Positions 9,399 to 18,877 of a stretch of DNA of 64,000 nucleotides are shown here, one piece after another. Below the pieces are notes generated by a model. The model was given only the letters and a program-made list of their open reading frames with translations, did not search any database and was not told the origin of the DNA. Within the stretch, counting starts at the first letter, position 1. Each line of letters opens with the position of its first letter. This stretch comes from Promethearchaeota archaeon (lineage in GTDB: Archaea > Asgardarchaeota > Lokiarchaeia > Sigyniarchaeales > SOKP01). A program made the position numbers and the translations under genes. Location of the stretch: the NCBI GenBank assembly GCA_016839555.1, contig JAEOUA010000003.1, positions 434,001-498,000 on the forward strand, written 5' to 3'.

Positions 9399-10910
9399 AT
9401 GAATAATGTGGAATATAATAGTGAAAAAATAAGAGAGAAGTATAAGAATTTATTTAAATATTCATTAGATTATATTTTTGTTCATGATATGCAAGGAAAT
9501 TTTGTTGATGCCAATAAGATTGCGTTAGATGGTTTTGGCTATACTAGAGACGAATTAAGCAACTTAAATTTTAATAATATCTTGGCGAATAGAAAAGAAT
9601 TAGCAAAAGCCATAAAAAATATGATAGAAATCAAAGAAAAAGGAAGACATTTTCATAGAACAGAATATAAGTGTAAAACAAAAGAGGGGAAAATAGTATA
9701 TATAGAAACCTATAGTATTCCTTTAAAACAAAATGGTGAGACATATGCGGTTTTAGGCTTTGGAATTCCTATAACTGAGAGGAAATTAGCTCAAAAGAGG
9801 TTGAAAGAGTCAGAAATGCGGTATCGTAATTTATTCGAAGAAAGCCCCTTTAGCATCGTTATCTTAAATTCTAAAGGAATTATTATTGATGCTAATCCGA
9901 CATTAGAGGAATTAATAGGATACAAAAGAGAATTCATTATTGGAAAGCCTTTTTATACCCTTCCTATGATTCATTCAGAGGATCTTTCAATGGTTCAAGA
10001 ACGTTTTAAGGATTTATTAAATGGACGGGAAGTACATAGGACTGAGTTAGAATTAAAGAGGAAAGATGGAAGTTTAATATGGACACAGCTCCAAGGTTCA
10101 TTATTAAAATTTAAAAATGAAACCCATGTTCAAATTTTAATGAATGATATATCTCAACGAAAGGCGGCTGAATCCCTTATTAACAAACAATTAAAAAAGC
10201 TAAGGGAGCTTGATCAAATTAGAAAAGATTTAATGATTCGTGTCTCACATGAATTAAAAACTCCTTTAACATTAATTCATACAGGGGTTGAATATCTTAT
10301 AGAATCAGACAGAGTAAAAATGAATGAAAATGATAAAGAAATCATTAGCATGATCGAAAGAGCTAGTAGTAGGTTAGAAAAATTGATTGAAAATCTGATC
10401 GATGCTACTAAAATTGATTATAAAAAGCTTAGATTGAATAAACAAAAAGTGGATCTCGTAAGCTTAATAGAAGAAGCTATTGAAGATCTGAATTATTTAA
10501 TTAAGAAACAAAATTTAGATTTAATTACTCGCTTTCCAAATGAATTAATTACACATCTTGACGAATTAAGAATTATACAAGTAATTACAAATTTATTATT
10601 AAATGCTATAAAAAACACTCTTCCTAACGGAACCATTGAACTTTCCTTGGAAAAAAAAGAGGATTATATCGATTTTTCAGTAAGAGATACAGGGATTGGG
10701 TTTACAACAGAAGAAATAAAACAATTATTTATCCCATTTGGAAAAATTGAAAGGAAAGGGGCTGAATTAGAAGGAATCGATATACAAGGGTCTGGTTTAG
10801 GGTTATATATTTCCAAATCAATCGTTCAGTTACATGGAGGAGATATAAAAGTCCTATCAGAAGGACGAAATAAAGGGAGTAAATTTACAGTACGACTTCC
10901 TAACAATTAA
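9399..10910 (+). CDS. PAS-PAS sensor histidine kinase
   Basis: A 503-residue soluble two-component kinase. Two PAS domains (about residues 12-127 and 140-258) precede a HisKA dimerisation domain with the phosphoacceptor His284 in SHELKTPL, and a HATPase domain with N-box NLLLNAIKN, G1 DTGIGF and G2 GSGLGLYISK. There are no membrane helices, so it senses a cytoplasmic signal such as a small molecule or redox state. The first PAS ends in the PAC-like FGIPITERK. No response regulator is adjacent; it is an orphan kinase like many in archaea. A 180-base AT-rich gap precedes it. Confidence 0.93.
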   Translation: MNNVEYNSEKIREKYKNLFKYSLDYIFVHDMQGNFVDANKIALDGFGYTRDELSNLNFNNILANRKELAKAIKNMIEIKEKGRHFHRTEYKCKTKEGKIVYIETYSIPLKQNGETYAVLGFGIPITERKLAQKRLKESEMRYRNLFEESPFSIVILNSKGIIIDANPTLEELIGYKREFIIGKPFYTLPMIHSEDLSMVQERFKDLLNGREVHRTELELKRKDGSLIWTQLQGSLLKFKNETHVQILMNDISQRKAAESLINKQLKKLRELDQIRKDLMIRVSHELKTPLTLIHTGVEYLIESDRVKMNENDKEIISMIERASSRLEKLIENLIDATKIDYKKLRLNKQKVDLVSLIEEAIEDLNYLIKKQNLDLITRFPNELITHLDELRIIQVITNLLLNAIKNTLPNGTIELSLEKKEDYIDFSVRDTGIGFTTEEIKQLFIPFGKIERKGAELEGIDIQGSGLGLYISKSIVQLHGGDIKVLSEGRNKGSKFTVRLPNN

Positions 10911-11071
10911 TACCTAATTCTTTTTCAAAAATATAATAAAAAAAAAAAATTCAGAATAGAATTAAATTTTATCAAAAAATATAAATAATAAGCTAAAACT
11001 CTCTATATATAAAATCTTTTTAAGTTCCTAATAAAATCCATAACTAGTCATAATTATTTTCAATCTTGGAT

Positions 11072-11686
11072 TTATTTTTTCTTCTTTTGGCGTTGATTCA
11101 TAACAAGATTGACACAAGATATTATTATTATTATAATTTGAGTTATTAAAATCAAATAAAAGCCAAACCCATAAGAAACTTCTCTTTTTCTTGGAACAAT
11201 TATAATTAAATCTTCCAGATATGCTATAAATATTGATTTATTAAAAGAGATATAGTAATTGGGATGATTTATTTCTTTACTTATTCCTACTCTCCTAAAT
11301 ATAGAATAGTTTAAAGTAAGTAAAATTAATAATATCACTACTATAAAGATGGTAGCTATGGGTAAAATAATAGATTCACTTCTTTTAATTTCTATAATTC
11401 CGAATAAAATGATTAAAACACTCAATAAAAGCATTATAAATCCCATCATAGTGAGAATAACATTTGGGGGTGGAATAAGATCAAAGATATCACTAATAAT
11501 ATTTACAATAGGAGTCAGTAATCCGAGCGATTCTCTATGAATTCCAAATAAGGGAATAAAAACTAGTTTCCACCCTGCTAAGCCCATCATATCTATTATG
11601 CCAATATAAAGAGGTAAAAATAGACCAATTATTGTCAATATTTCAAGAATTATTGAGAATATTCCTGTATATTTATTAAAAGCCAA
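11072..11686 (-). CDS. Four-helix membrane protein, paralog of the gene at 12035
   Basis: A 204-residue integral membrane protein with about four hydrophobic segments (near residues 8-30, 75-100, 108-128 and 172-195). I do not recognise the family. It shares its beginning (MAFNKYTGIF) and overall plan with the next gene on the same strand: an identical start, a Gly-Trp-rich first loop, RESLGLLTPI against RDSIGILAPI, and a third helix followed by a Lys/Arg-Ser-Glu-Ser turn. The basic C-terminus (QRQKKKK) is probably cytoplasmic. The layout resembles four-span claudin- or tetraspanin-like topologies, but I see no sequence motif for either. Confidence 0.7.
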   Translation of the reverse strand: MAFNKYTGIFSIILEILTIIGLFLPLYIGIIDMMGLAGWKLVFIPLFGIHRESLGLLTPIVNIISDIFDLIPPPNVILTMMGFIMLLLSVLIILFGIIEIKRSESIILPIATIFIVVILLILLTLNYSIFRRVGISKEINHPNYYISFNKSIFIAYLEDLIIIVPRKREVSYGFGFYLILITQIIIIIISCVNLVMNQRQKKKK

Positions 11687-12034
11687 TAGTTTATCACCTA
11701 CACCTTTGAATTTCTAATAAGAAGAATTACAAAATAGAATTTAAATATTATGGTTAAAAAATTATTTGCAATTCATATATTTACATTTGAATCTTTAATG
11801 AAAAAATATGAAAATATTGTTTGAAAAATATAAAAATCTAATTCAATAGTATAAGTAATTAGTTGGTACTATGCAGCATTAATCTATATGAAATCTAAAA
11901 AGATAATGAATTTGTTTTAAAAAAAAATTTGAATTTCATTATAAAATAAAAAAAAAAATGAAGATAAAAGTTTTAGATTTAAGATATATGAATTGTTGTA
12001 TACATTCTAAAGCTTATTATGTATTTTTATACCC
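11687..12034. other. AT-rich spacer between tandem paralogs
   Basis: About 350 bases without a supportable gene. It probably holds the promoter of the downstream paralog (11686 reading leftwards). I see no repeats or RNA-like structure. Confidence 0.5.
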
Positions 12035-12655
12035 TTATTTTCTTTTTTTCTTATTAATCGCATTTATTATTAGAGCAGCAATTGATATATTGGTCACGAC
12101 TATTTGAGAAATAAAGATCAAATAGAATCCAATTGCGGGAAATTCTTCAGGTAGAGCTAGAAGTAAAGGAAGAGAGGGGAATGCTATTTTTAACAAACTC
12201 TGCGTCGTGTTAATTGATGTAAGATATTTTAGAACTAAATTATTGTCAAATGTGATGTGAGCATATATAGGTAAAAGGAACAATATACTTGAGAAAATAA
12301 TGTTAATTATGGGAAAAGCAAGAGACTCACTCTTTATTAGTTCTAAAATTCCAAAAATAATGATTAAGAAACTAAGTAGTACCATTGCATATGTCATCAC
12401 TGTTAAAAGGATATTAGAAGTTAAAGAGGGATACAAAATATTTAGAAAAGTATCATAAATAGGTGCAGCAATAGGAGCAAGAATGCCTATTGAATCACGC
12501 TCAATTATTCCTAAGGGAGAGCAATTTAATTTTATTTCCCAGCCAAATACACCCATTAAATCAATTCTAAATATAGCAATTGGTAAAAATATTCCAATTA
12601 CCGCCAAAATTCCAAGAATTATCGTAAATATACCTGCATATTTATTAAAAGCCAT
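12035..12655 (-). CDS. Four-helix membrane protein, paralog of the gene at 11072
   Basis: A 206-residue membrane protein of the same unrecognised family as the gene just downstream. It begins MAFNKYAGIF, has about four hydrophobic segments and ends in a basic tail (INKKKRK). The extracellular loop between helices 1 and 2 contains two cysteine-free hydrophobic turns and the conserved RDSIGILAPI. The two copies are well diverged outside the start, the first loop and helix 3, so the duplication is old. The 348-base gap between them suggests separate promoters. Confidence 0.7.
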   Translation of the reverse strand: MAFNKYAGIFTIILGILAVIGIFLPIAIFRIDLMGVFGWEIKLNCSPLGIIERDSIGILAPIAAPIYDTFLNILYPSLTSNILLTVMTYAMVLLSFLIIIFGILELIKSESLAFPIINIIFSSILFLLPIYAHITFDNNLVLKYLTSINTTQSLLKIAFPSLPLLLALPEEFPAIGFYLIFISQIVVTNISIAALIINAINKKKRK

Positions 12656-12963
12656 AATTTTATCACTAATTAAATTAAACTTATATTAAGAAAATAGTGA
12701 ATTAAGATTTAAATATTGGGATTAAGGAATAAATAATTAGGTAAAATATTTTTCTTTAAAGATTCAATAAAAAATAAATAAATCTTATTTATAAAAGAAG
12801 AGAAATACATAGTTATCAACTTTTCTCTCTCATTAATTAATAACAATTGTTATAAAAGCTAGAATTTCATCTTTATTTTAAGAGAAATTCATAAGGATCA
12901 AATTTTTTTAGTATTGGAATTTTAAAAAATAAAGATCATATTCATAAAATTAAATGATTTAAA

Positions 12964-14910
12964 TTGCCGAATAAAGATAATCGTTTTATAAATCAGGAAG
13001 GAAAAGTATTAATGCTTGGAAATGAAGCCGTAGTGAGGGGATGCTTAGAAGCTGGCATAGGATATGTAGCGCAATATCCAGGCACGCCGACTAGTGATAT
13101 TGGTGAGACTTTTCAAAAAATTTTGAGAGAACAACCGGATTTAAGAGAATATTTGGTACACCATTGGGCAATTAACGAGGCAGTAGCCTCATCTGAGTGC
13201 GCAGGAGCTGCTTGGACGGGTTGTAGGGCCTTAAATCCTATGAAACATGTCGGTCTTAATGTGGCAAGCGATGCACTTAGCGTAATTGCTCTTAATGGTC
13301 CAAATCCTGGTGCTATGGTTATCGTGGTAGGTGCTGACCCCGGAAGCTTGGGATCTCATCAAGAACAGAATGAGCGATTTTATACTTGGATGCTTCATTT
13401 TCCCTGTTTTGAACCGCATACTCCGCAAGAATGTAAGGATTTTACCAAATTAGCTTTTGAATTATCTGAAAAGTATGATACAGTCTTTGAAATTCGTACA
13501 TCCACAAGAAGTGCTCATTCTAGAGGTTTTGTAGAATTAGAACCAATTAAAAAGGGAAAGGTAAAAGGACAATTTGAGAGAAATATTCCTAAATATAATT
13601 CATTGCCCCCTTATGCGATTAATAATCATATCAGATTGTATGAGAGGATTGAAAAAATCCGAGAAAATATTCCAGAATTAGGAATTAATAGAATTATTTC
13701 AGGGTCAAATAAAATTGGAATAATTACCAGCGGAATGCCTTTTGGCTATACAATGGAAGCGCTTAATCAACTAAATTTAAATGATGTACCTGTTTTAAAG
13801 CTTGGTATGATTTATCCACTAAACTACGGAGAAATTACTAATTTTATTAAGAATTTAGATACTGTTGTTATCATTGAAGAATTAGAACCTTTTTTAGAGG
13901 TTAAGATCGGAGAGATAGCTCAAAAAGAAGGAATTCAAACAAAAATTATTGGCAAGAAGTATTTTCCAAAACATAATGAATTTTCAACCGGTTTAATAGC
14001 AACTAATTTAGCAAAAATCTTTGATAAAACACCTCGCATTGAAATGAATAATGCTATTGAGTACTTTAATTCTTATAAGGAAATTATTCCTAGTCGATTT
14101 CCCACCTTTTGTGCGGGATGTCCTGAACGCGCCACCCTTTATGCAATTTTAAAAGCTACAAATCATTTGGAAAACACAGTGGTCTGCGGCGATATTGGCT
14201 GTTTTGTAATGTCATTCTTTCCTCCGCAAGAATCTTCTGACTTAATCATATGTATGTCTGGAGGCCTTAGTGCTGCAATTGGAATGTCAACAAAAACGGA
14301 TCAAAAAGTAGTTGCATTTATTGGTGATTCAACTTTTCTTCATACGGGGATGGCTCCTTTAGCTGAAGCAGTGGGCTATAATTCAAATGTACTCCTATTT
14401 ATATTCGAGAATTCATGGACTGCCATGACTGGCCATCAAGATGATGTTCTACGCTTCTTAATAAATCAAGGGTTTTCAATTGAAAAAATCTGTAAATCCA
14501 TTGGTGTCCCTTGGCTACATGTAGAAGATTCTTATAATCCCAAGCATCTTATTTCCAGTATTGAAGAAGCTTTAGAAGAAAAAGGATTAAAAGTAATTAT
14601 TATCCGAAGAGAATGCGCTCTGCAAGCTCACCGATGGCGAATGCAGCAAATTAGAAAGATTGAGGTAGAAGGGAAAAAAGTTCAAAGAACTTATTATCAC
14701 ATTACTGGTTGCCAGATGTGCTATGAATGCGCACGGATTCTAAGCTGTCCAGCAATTCGAAAAACAGAAGAAGATGGGTATGAAACTATGAAAATCGATG
14801 ATGATAGATGTGTAAGATGCGGCGTTTGCTATGAGATCTGCCCTAACACCGCAATCCATAAATCAATAATAGATGCTTTAGAAGTAGAGGTGCCATTCCG
14901 TGAAATTTAG
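12964..14910 (+). CDS. iorA: Indolepyruvate:ferredoxin oxidoreductase alpha subunit
   Basis: The large subunit of the two-subunit enzyme that oxidatively decarboxylates aryl pyruvates, from aromatic amino-acid transamination, to aryl-acetyl-CoA and reduces ferredoxin. The 648 residues show the N-terminal LGNEAVVRGCLEAG and PGTPTSD pyrimidine domain, FCAGCPERATLYAIL, and the thiamine-diphosphate site (GDIGCF, then GDSTF...N in FENSWTAMTG). Two C-terminal [4Fe-4S] motifs follow (CQMCYECARILSC and CVRCGVCYEICP). I take the TTG at 12964 as start: the first in-frame ATG (residue 17) would leave almost nothing before the first conserved strand, and a nearby ATG at 12954 reads into a stop. iorB follows with an 11-base overlap, so the two are co-translated. 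Confidence 0.95.
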   Translation: MPNKDNRFINQEGKVLMLGNEAVVRGCLEAGIGYVAQYPGTPTSDIGETFQKILREQPDLREYLVHHWAINEAVASSECAGAAWTGCRALNPMKHVGLNVASDALSVIALNGPNPGAMVIVVGADPGSLGSHQEQNERFYTWMLHFPCFEPHTPQECKDFTKLAFELSEKYDTVFEIRTSTRSAHSRGFVELEPIKKGKVKGQFERNIPKYNSLPPYAINNHIRLYERIEKIRENIPELGINRIISGSNKIGIITSGMPFGYTMEALNQLNLNDVPVLKLGMIYPLNYGEITNFIKNLDTVVIIEELEPFLEVKIGEIAQKEGIQTKIIGKKYFPKHNEFSTGLIATNLAKIFDKTPRIEMNNAIEYFNSYKEIIPSRFPTFCAGCPERATLYAILKATNHLENTVVCGDIGCFVMSFFPPQESSDLIICMSGGLSAAIGMSTKTDQKVVAFIGDSTFLHTGMAPLAEAVGYNSNVLLFIFENSWTAMTGHQDDVLRFLINQGFSIEKICKSIGVPWLHVEDSYNPKHLISSIEEALEEKGLKVIIIRRECALQAHRWRMQQIRKIEVEGKKVQRTYYHITGCQMCYECARILSCPAIRKTEEDGYETMKIDDDRCVRCGVCYEICPNTAIHKSIIDALEVEVPFREI

Positions 14911-15550
14911 TGAAACGGACATAATTAATACTGTTATAGCCGGTACAGCAGGACAAGGGGTTATAACTCTTAAAAGATTGATTGAATTTGCCGCTCAAAA
15001 GGCTAATGTTGATATTATTTTGGGATCCGAAATGCACGGGCTAGCTCAACGTGAGGGAGCTATAACTAGCCATACGCGTTATCAAAAAAAAGCTTTTAAT
15101 GACCCTAGAAAAAATTTACAATCCCCCCTCATATGTTATGGTGATGCTGATCTTTTCATTTGTCTAGAGCCCGTCGAAACTTTAAGAAGAGGTGTTTTTG
15201 CATCTCATAAAACCTCATTTGTCATAAATAAACGAACCATTCCTGGAGTTATGATTACAGCTGATTTAGAAGAATATCCTTCTTTAGAAAAGATTAAAGA
15301 AATTTTACATGGGTATTCTGAGCAAGTTTATATGATGAATGCTACGGAATTATCCTTGAACCATTTCAATCAAAATCAACAAGTAAATTTAATAATGCTG
15401 GGTTTTGCAATTGCTACGGGCAAACTTCCTTTCATTGAGTTAGAACATTACGAAGAAGTTATTAAAGAATGGTTAAGAAATCCAGATTATAACATTAAAG
15501 CATTACATATTGGATTAGAGGAAGGGCAAAAAATAATTAAAAATAGTTAA
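14900..15550 (+). CDS. iorB: Indolepyruvate:ferredoxin oxidoreductase beta subunit
   Basis: The small subunit of 216 residues, homologous to the gamma subunit of other 2-oxoacid:ferredoxin oxidoreductases. It shows GTAGQGVITLKRLIE near the N-terminus and SEMHGLAQREGAITSHTRY, the typical CoA-binding-domain motifs. It starts with GTG inside the end of iorA. Together with the complete Por-type complex at 34.6-37.8 kb it points to fermentation of amino acids with ferredoxin as electron carrier. Confidence 0.94.
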   Translation: MKFSETDIINTVIAGTAGQGVITLKRLIEFAAQKANVDIILGSEMHGLAQREGAITSHTRYQKKAFNDPRKNLQSPLICYGDADLFICLEPVETLRRGVFASHKTSFVINKRTIPGVMITADLEEYPSLEKIKEILHGYSEQVYMMNATELSLNHFNQNQQVNLIMLGFAIATGKLPFIELEHYEEVIKEWLRNPDYNIKALHIGLEEGQKIIKNS

Positions 15551-15579
15551 AGCCCGCATCTTTTATTGAAATTTCTTAT

Positions 15580-16533
15580 TTAATTGGAATATATACTTAG
15601 ATTTTGGATCGAATTTACCCTAAAAGAAAATTGATTTATTTTATAGGGGAGTATCTTTATACAGGGCAAAAAATTTGCAAGAAAGAAAGATATACCCCGA
15701 ATTTCTTCATTATTTAAAAATATTTTTATATGTTCACAATCAAAAAAAGCTAGATTTTCTCTTATGCTTTTTACATTCCCAATGTAATTACTATCAATAA
15801 ATACTGAATTATCTTTTAATTTTTTAATTTTTCTGGAGAAAATAGCAATACCATTTTTATATTGAGGGATACCTCCGTCAATAAGACATTTTTTATTATC
15901 AACAGAACCTAAAACCCCAAAAATCGGTTTTATCTGTCCATAAAACGATTTAAGCAACTTACATAAAATAAATTCGGGAAAAATTGCCTTAATTTTTATG
16001 GGGATTTCTTTATTTGTTGGATTTTTTTCATCCTTCTTTTTAGTCTCTAAATTTTTATTTATTGCGAGGGTGAATTTTTTTGCACCTTTTGCTCTTAAAG
16101 GATTCTCAAGTGATCTTAGTTCTAAATGAATATGTGGACTGGACCAATAGGCAAAATATCCATTTCTAATTGTTGTTCCAAGAGGATCTCCCACTTTAAT
16201 ATGTTGTCCTATTTTTACATTTGGCTTCACATGGAGAATTTTATATAGAGAATCCTCATTGAACTTATTTTCAATTAAAATGAGATATTCCTTAGCAATT
16301 CCTTTTTGAAATTTTGGTTTTGGAGCCGATAATTGTTTTATATTGATTATTTTTCCGGCAACAGGACTTATAACAGGATAATTATCGATTGAAATTTGAT
16401 GATAAATGTCCAGAGCAAGCCCATGTTGATGAGCATAATAAGGAGAGGTTGCTATGCTGAAATGGCTTTTTCGAGGTATTGAAATTTCAAACTTATTATT
16501 CTCAATGATTTCAATAAATTCAGAGTATACCAT
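15580..16533 (-). CDS. M23-like metallopeptidase-fold protein
   Basis: A 317-residue protein whose first 150 residues resemble the LytM/M23 peptidase fold. It has HQHGLALD (His37, Asp42), a His101 in ILHVKPNVKIGQHIKVGDPLG that matches the usual post-strand motif, and HIHLEL with His134 and His136. The first zinc motif is spaced H-x4-D rather than the usual H-x3-D. There is no signal peptide and archaea of this group lack peptidoglycan, so a cell-wall role is unlikely. The C-terminal half (about 165-317) is unrecognised; it contains paired Cys and many Lys/Ile and may be a second beta domain. It is convergent with iorB, 29 bases apart. Confidence 0.65.
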   Translation of the reverse strand: MVYSEFIEIIENNKFEISIPRKSHFSIATSPYYAHQHGLALDIYHQISIDNYPVISPVAGKIINIKQLSAPKPKFQKGIAKEYLILIENKFNEDSLYKILHVKPNVKIGQHIKVGDPLGTTIRNGYFAYWSSPHIHLELRSLENPLRAKGAKKFTLAINKNLETKKKDEKNPTNKEIPIKIKAIFPEFILCKLLKSFYGQIKPIFGVLGSVDNKKCLIDGGIPQYKNGIAIFSRKIKKLKDNSVFIDSNYIGNVKSIRENLAFFDCEHIKIFLNNEEIRGISFFLANFLPCIKILPYKINQFSFRVNSIQNLSIYSN

Positions 16534-16628
16534 ATATTTTAAAATAGAATATTAAAAATATGGTTAATGAAAGAAATTGTTATCTAAAAATAAAGTATTA
16601 AATTAATGAAAGATATTTTCAATTCTTT

Positions 16629-17159
16629 TTATGTTCTTCTTATAACTTTTACTAAACCCTTATCTCTCAATTGTTCCATCATTTCTTCTATTTCATCCAC
16701 GCTTTTCTGGGCGATTTCTGCTACTTGCTCTAAAGTGTTCATCCCATCACAGATTTTTAACACTTTATATTGTTCTTGAGTAATCATTCCTAAATGAACA
16801 CTCATTTCTGGTACGTCCTTCACTACAATTGGGATTCTTACTTCAGCTCCTTCTACTTTCTGTCCCAATGTCTGAATAGTCGGAGAATCACCAAAAAAGC
16901 TTTTTACTCCCGTTACATTGTATTTATCATCAATATATACATAGATGGTATGTTCTTCTACACTTCTATCGTCAGGATCATCGGAATCTGGATAGGGATT
17001 TATATGTTTCAATTCTTTCGTGTATATCCCCAGTTCTAAACCATTTTGTATTTCTTCTTTATCCAACTTCATTTGAATCATTTCTTTACAGATATCACAC
17101 CAAGCCCAGCATTCTACTTCCCTAAAATAACGTTTCACGATTGACCTATGTTCTGACAT
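16629..17159 (-). CDS. Cys-motif protein with C-terminal winged-helix-like domain
   Basis: 176 residues, family not recognised. The N-terminus carries C17, C21 and C24 in ECWAWCDICKEM, which looks like a metal knuckle. The middle (about 35-110) is predicted to be beta-rich, with an acidic turn PYPDSDDPDDRS. Residues about 115-176 look like a small winged-helix domain (QYKVLKICDGMNTLEQVAEI, then EEMMEQLRDKGLVKVI). It could be a regulator or an adaptor protein. It stands alone, about 235 bases from the divergent zinc-finger gene. Confidence 0.6.
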   Translation of the reverse strand: MSEHRSIVKRYFREVECWAWCDICKEMIQMKLDKEEIQNGLELGIYTKELKHINPYPDSDDPDDRSVEEHTIYVYIDDKYNVTGVKSFFGDSPTIQTLGQKVEGAEVRIPIVVKDVPEMSVHLGMITQEQYKVLKICDGMNTLEQVAEIAQKSVDEIEEMMEQLRDKGLVKVIRRT

Positions 17160-17394
17160 TTTAGATCATATAATTATTTAATTATAGATAAAATAAAGCA
17201 ATTCAAATATAAATATATTATATAAAAATTTGTGCTTAAATATAAAATTTGATGCTATGATGGGATGGTTTCTTCATAACATATTTAAATTGAACTATAA
17301 TAAAGACAAGAATAGGGCAGATTTAAAAAGAAAATAATTAAAGTTATGTTTAATTTTAGATATTAAATTTATAATAAGCATATTTGTTTAGTTT

Positions 17395-17568
17395 ATGTCT
17401 GTAAAACGAAATATCTGTTCATGTTGTGGCAGACCTATAACGCCTTTTGAATCAGCAGTTCATTTTCCATGTCCAAACTGCGGAGATATAACAATATGGC
17501 GTTGTGAACGATGTAGAATGTTTGGAACGGAATATAGATGCTTAAAATGTGACTTTAAAGGTCCCTAA
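17395..17568 (+). CDS. Small four-CxxC zinc-finger protein next to aEF-1beta
   Basis: A 57-residue protein that translates cleanly from the ATG at 17395 to TAA. It has four CxxC pairs: Cys8/11 (CSCC), 26/29 (CPNC), 37/40 (CERC) and 49/52 (CLKC), enough for two zinc sites. Archaea have a conserved small two-zinc-finger protein encoded just before the aEF-1beta gene (HVO_2753-like in haloarchaea), and the size, cysteine pattern and position here all match. Its role is poorly defined; the neighbour suggests a link to translation. The gap to aEF-1beta is 91 bases. Confidence 0.9.
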   Translation: MSVKRNICSCCGRPITPFESAVHFPCPNCGDITIWRCERCRMFGTEYRCLKCDFKGP

Positions 17569-17659
17569 TGTAATTAAATTATTTTATTTTATCTATTGTT
17601 AGAATATAAAAAAAATAAAATAAATAATTATAATTAATAAATTTGGGTTGAGATTTTAA

Positions 17660-17926
17660 ATGGGTGATTATATAGCCTTAATTGACATTATTCCAGAAGA
17701 AATGGATGTTGATTTTGATGAGTTGGTGGAAAAATTAAAAAGTGTGCTTCCGGAGACATCTAAGATCGAACATTTTGATATTTTACCAGTGGCATTTGGC
17801 TTGGAAAAGGTAAGATTAAGGGTTAGATATCCCGAACAATGGGGAGGCACTGATAGACTCGAAGAGCTTTTTTCCAAAGTGAAAGGAATTCAGGGAATAG
17901 AAGCGTTGGCATTTTCTAAGGCATAA
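17660..17926 (+). CDS. ef1b: Archaeal translation elongation factor 1-beta
   Basis: An 88-residue aEF-1beta, the nucleotide-exchange factor for aEF-1alpha, equivalent to the catalytic C-terminal domain of eukaryotic eEF1B. Recognisable features are the start MGDYIALIDIIPEE, the alpha-beta sandwich, FGLEKVRLRVR, and the final segment KGIQGIEALAFSKA. The length is standard for archaea. The upstream zinc-finger gene is its usual archaeal neighbour. Confidence 0.95.
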   Translation: MGDYIALIDIIPEEMDVDFDELVEKLKSVLPETSKIEHFDILPVAFGLEKVRLRVRYPEQWGGTDRLEELFSKVKGIQGIEALAFSKA

Positions 17927-18082
17927 TTTTAAAAATATTAAGAATCTTTAATAAGAATCTATTTTTCTTTTCCTATTGTTTATAAAATAAATTATAAAAA
18001 AAATCAATAAATTTGGTTTCGGCTTAATAAAAAAATAAAAATATAGATATAACTTAATTTTTTGATTTTCTAATTAGAGATT

Positions 18083-18877
18083 TTACCCCTTAAATCGTTT
18101 TTGTAAAGTTTTTCCGTGTAAGAAGAACGCTAAAAATAGAAATAAGAATCCAAAGAGTAAGAGGAATATAAAATCTATTAAAAGCCCATATTCACCAAAA
18201 CCACTTGATATTCCCAATCCTATATTAATCAAATCAATAAAATATGATAAGGGTGAAATTAAAACTATTGGATCTGAGCTTATAGGCATAAATAAGGGAC
18301 TAATGAATATCAACGGGAATTTAATTAAAATAGTTAAAATCATTGTATTTGCTGGAGTATCTGTTGGAGGGACTGAAAGAATTAAGCTAAAAGATGAGAA
18401 TGCAAAAGATGCTATAAATATAGCTGGAATAATGATTAAGATATTTATAGAAGTCCATAATCCATAAACAACTATCCCTAAAATTAAAGGGACAATAGAA
18501 AAAAGGGAACCAAAAAGAAAGGAACTCCATACGTTTCCTAATAAGATCGTTTTAATAGAAATTGGACAAGTTATAAGCCTTTCTAAAGTTTTTTGACGAG
18601 TTTCCCAAGGAAATACCACGGGTCCAATTGATGTTGATGTGAGAAAAAGTACCATACACATTAATCCAGAAACAATATAAACAGGAATGATATCTCTACC
18701 AACTGTAAATGCTAAAAATAGCACAATTGGAAATAAGATTCCTTGAATCACTACTGGTCCCTTATTGTAATATATTCTTAAATCCTTTTTAGCGATAGCA
18801 AAGGAGCGTCTAAGTTGATCAATTAAACGTTCAATTTTGGATTTTTCATAAATAAATTCTTCTTTAATTATTCTCAC
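18083..18877 (-). CDS. ABC-2 type transporter, membrane subunit
   Basis: 264 residues with about six membrane helices and the ABC-2 pattern: a cytoplasmic N-terminal helix (RSFAIAKKDLRIYYNKG), then the coupling segment TRQKTLERLITCPISIKTIL between helices 2 and 3. It is the permease partner of the ATPase gene immediately upstream and overlaps it by 14 bases. ABC-2 systems are exporters of drugs, lipids, polysaccharides or peptides; the substrate here is unknown. The gene order on this strand is small Cys protein, ATPase, permease. Confidence 0.88.
   Translation of the reverse strand: MRIIKEEFIYEKSKIERLIDQLRRSFAIAKKDLRIYYNKGPVVIQGILFPIVLFLAFTVGRDIIPVYIVSGLMCMVLFLTSTSIGPVVFPWETRQKTLERLITCPISIKTILLGNVWSSFLFGSLFSIVPLILGIVVYGLWTSINILIIIPAIFIASFAFSSFSLILSVPPTDTPANTMILTILIKFPLIFISPLFMPISSDPIVLISPLSYFIDLINIGLGISSGFGEYGLLIDFIFLLLFGFLFLFLAFFLHGKTLQKRFKG

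Noticed and set aside
11752..11826. Short frame of about 24 codons in the spacer between membrane paralogs
   Set aside because: No ribosome site, no motif, low-complexity AT-rich DNA.
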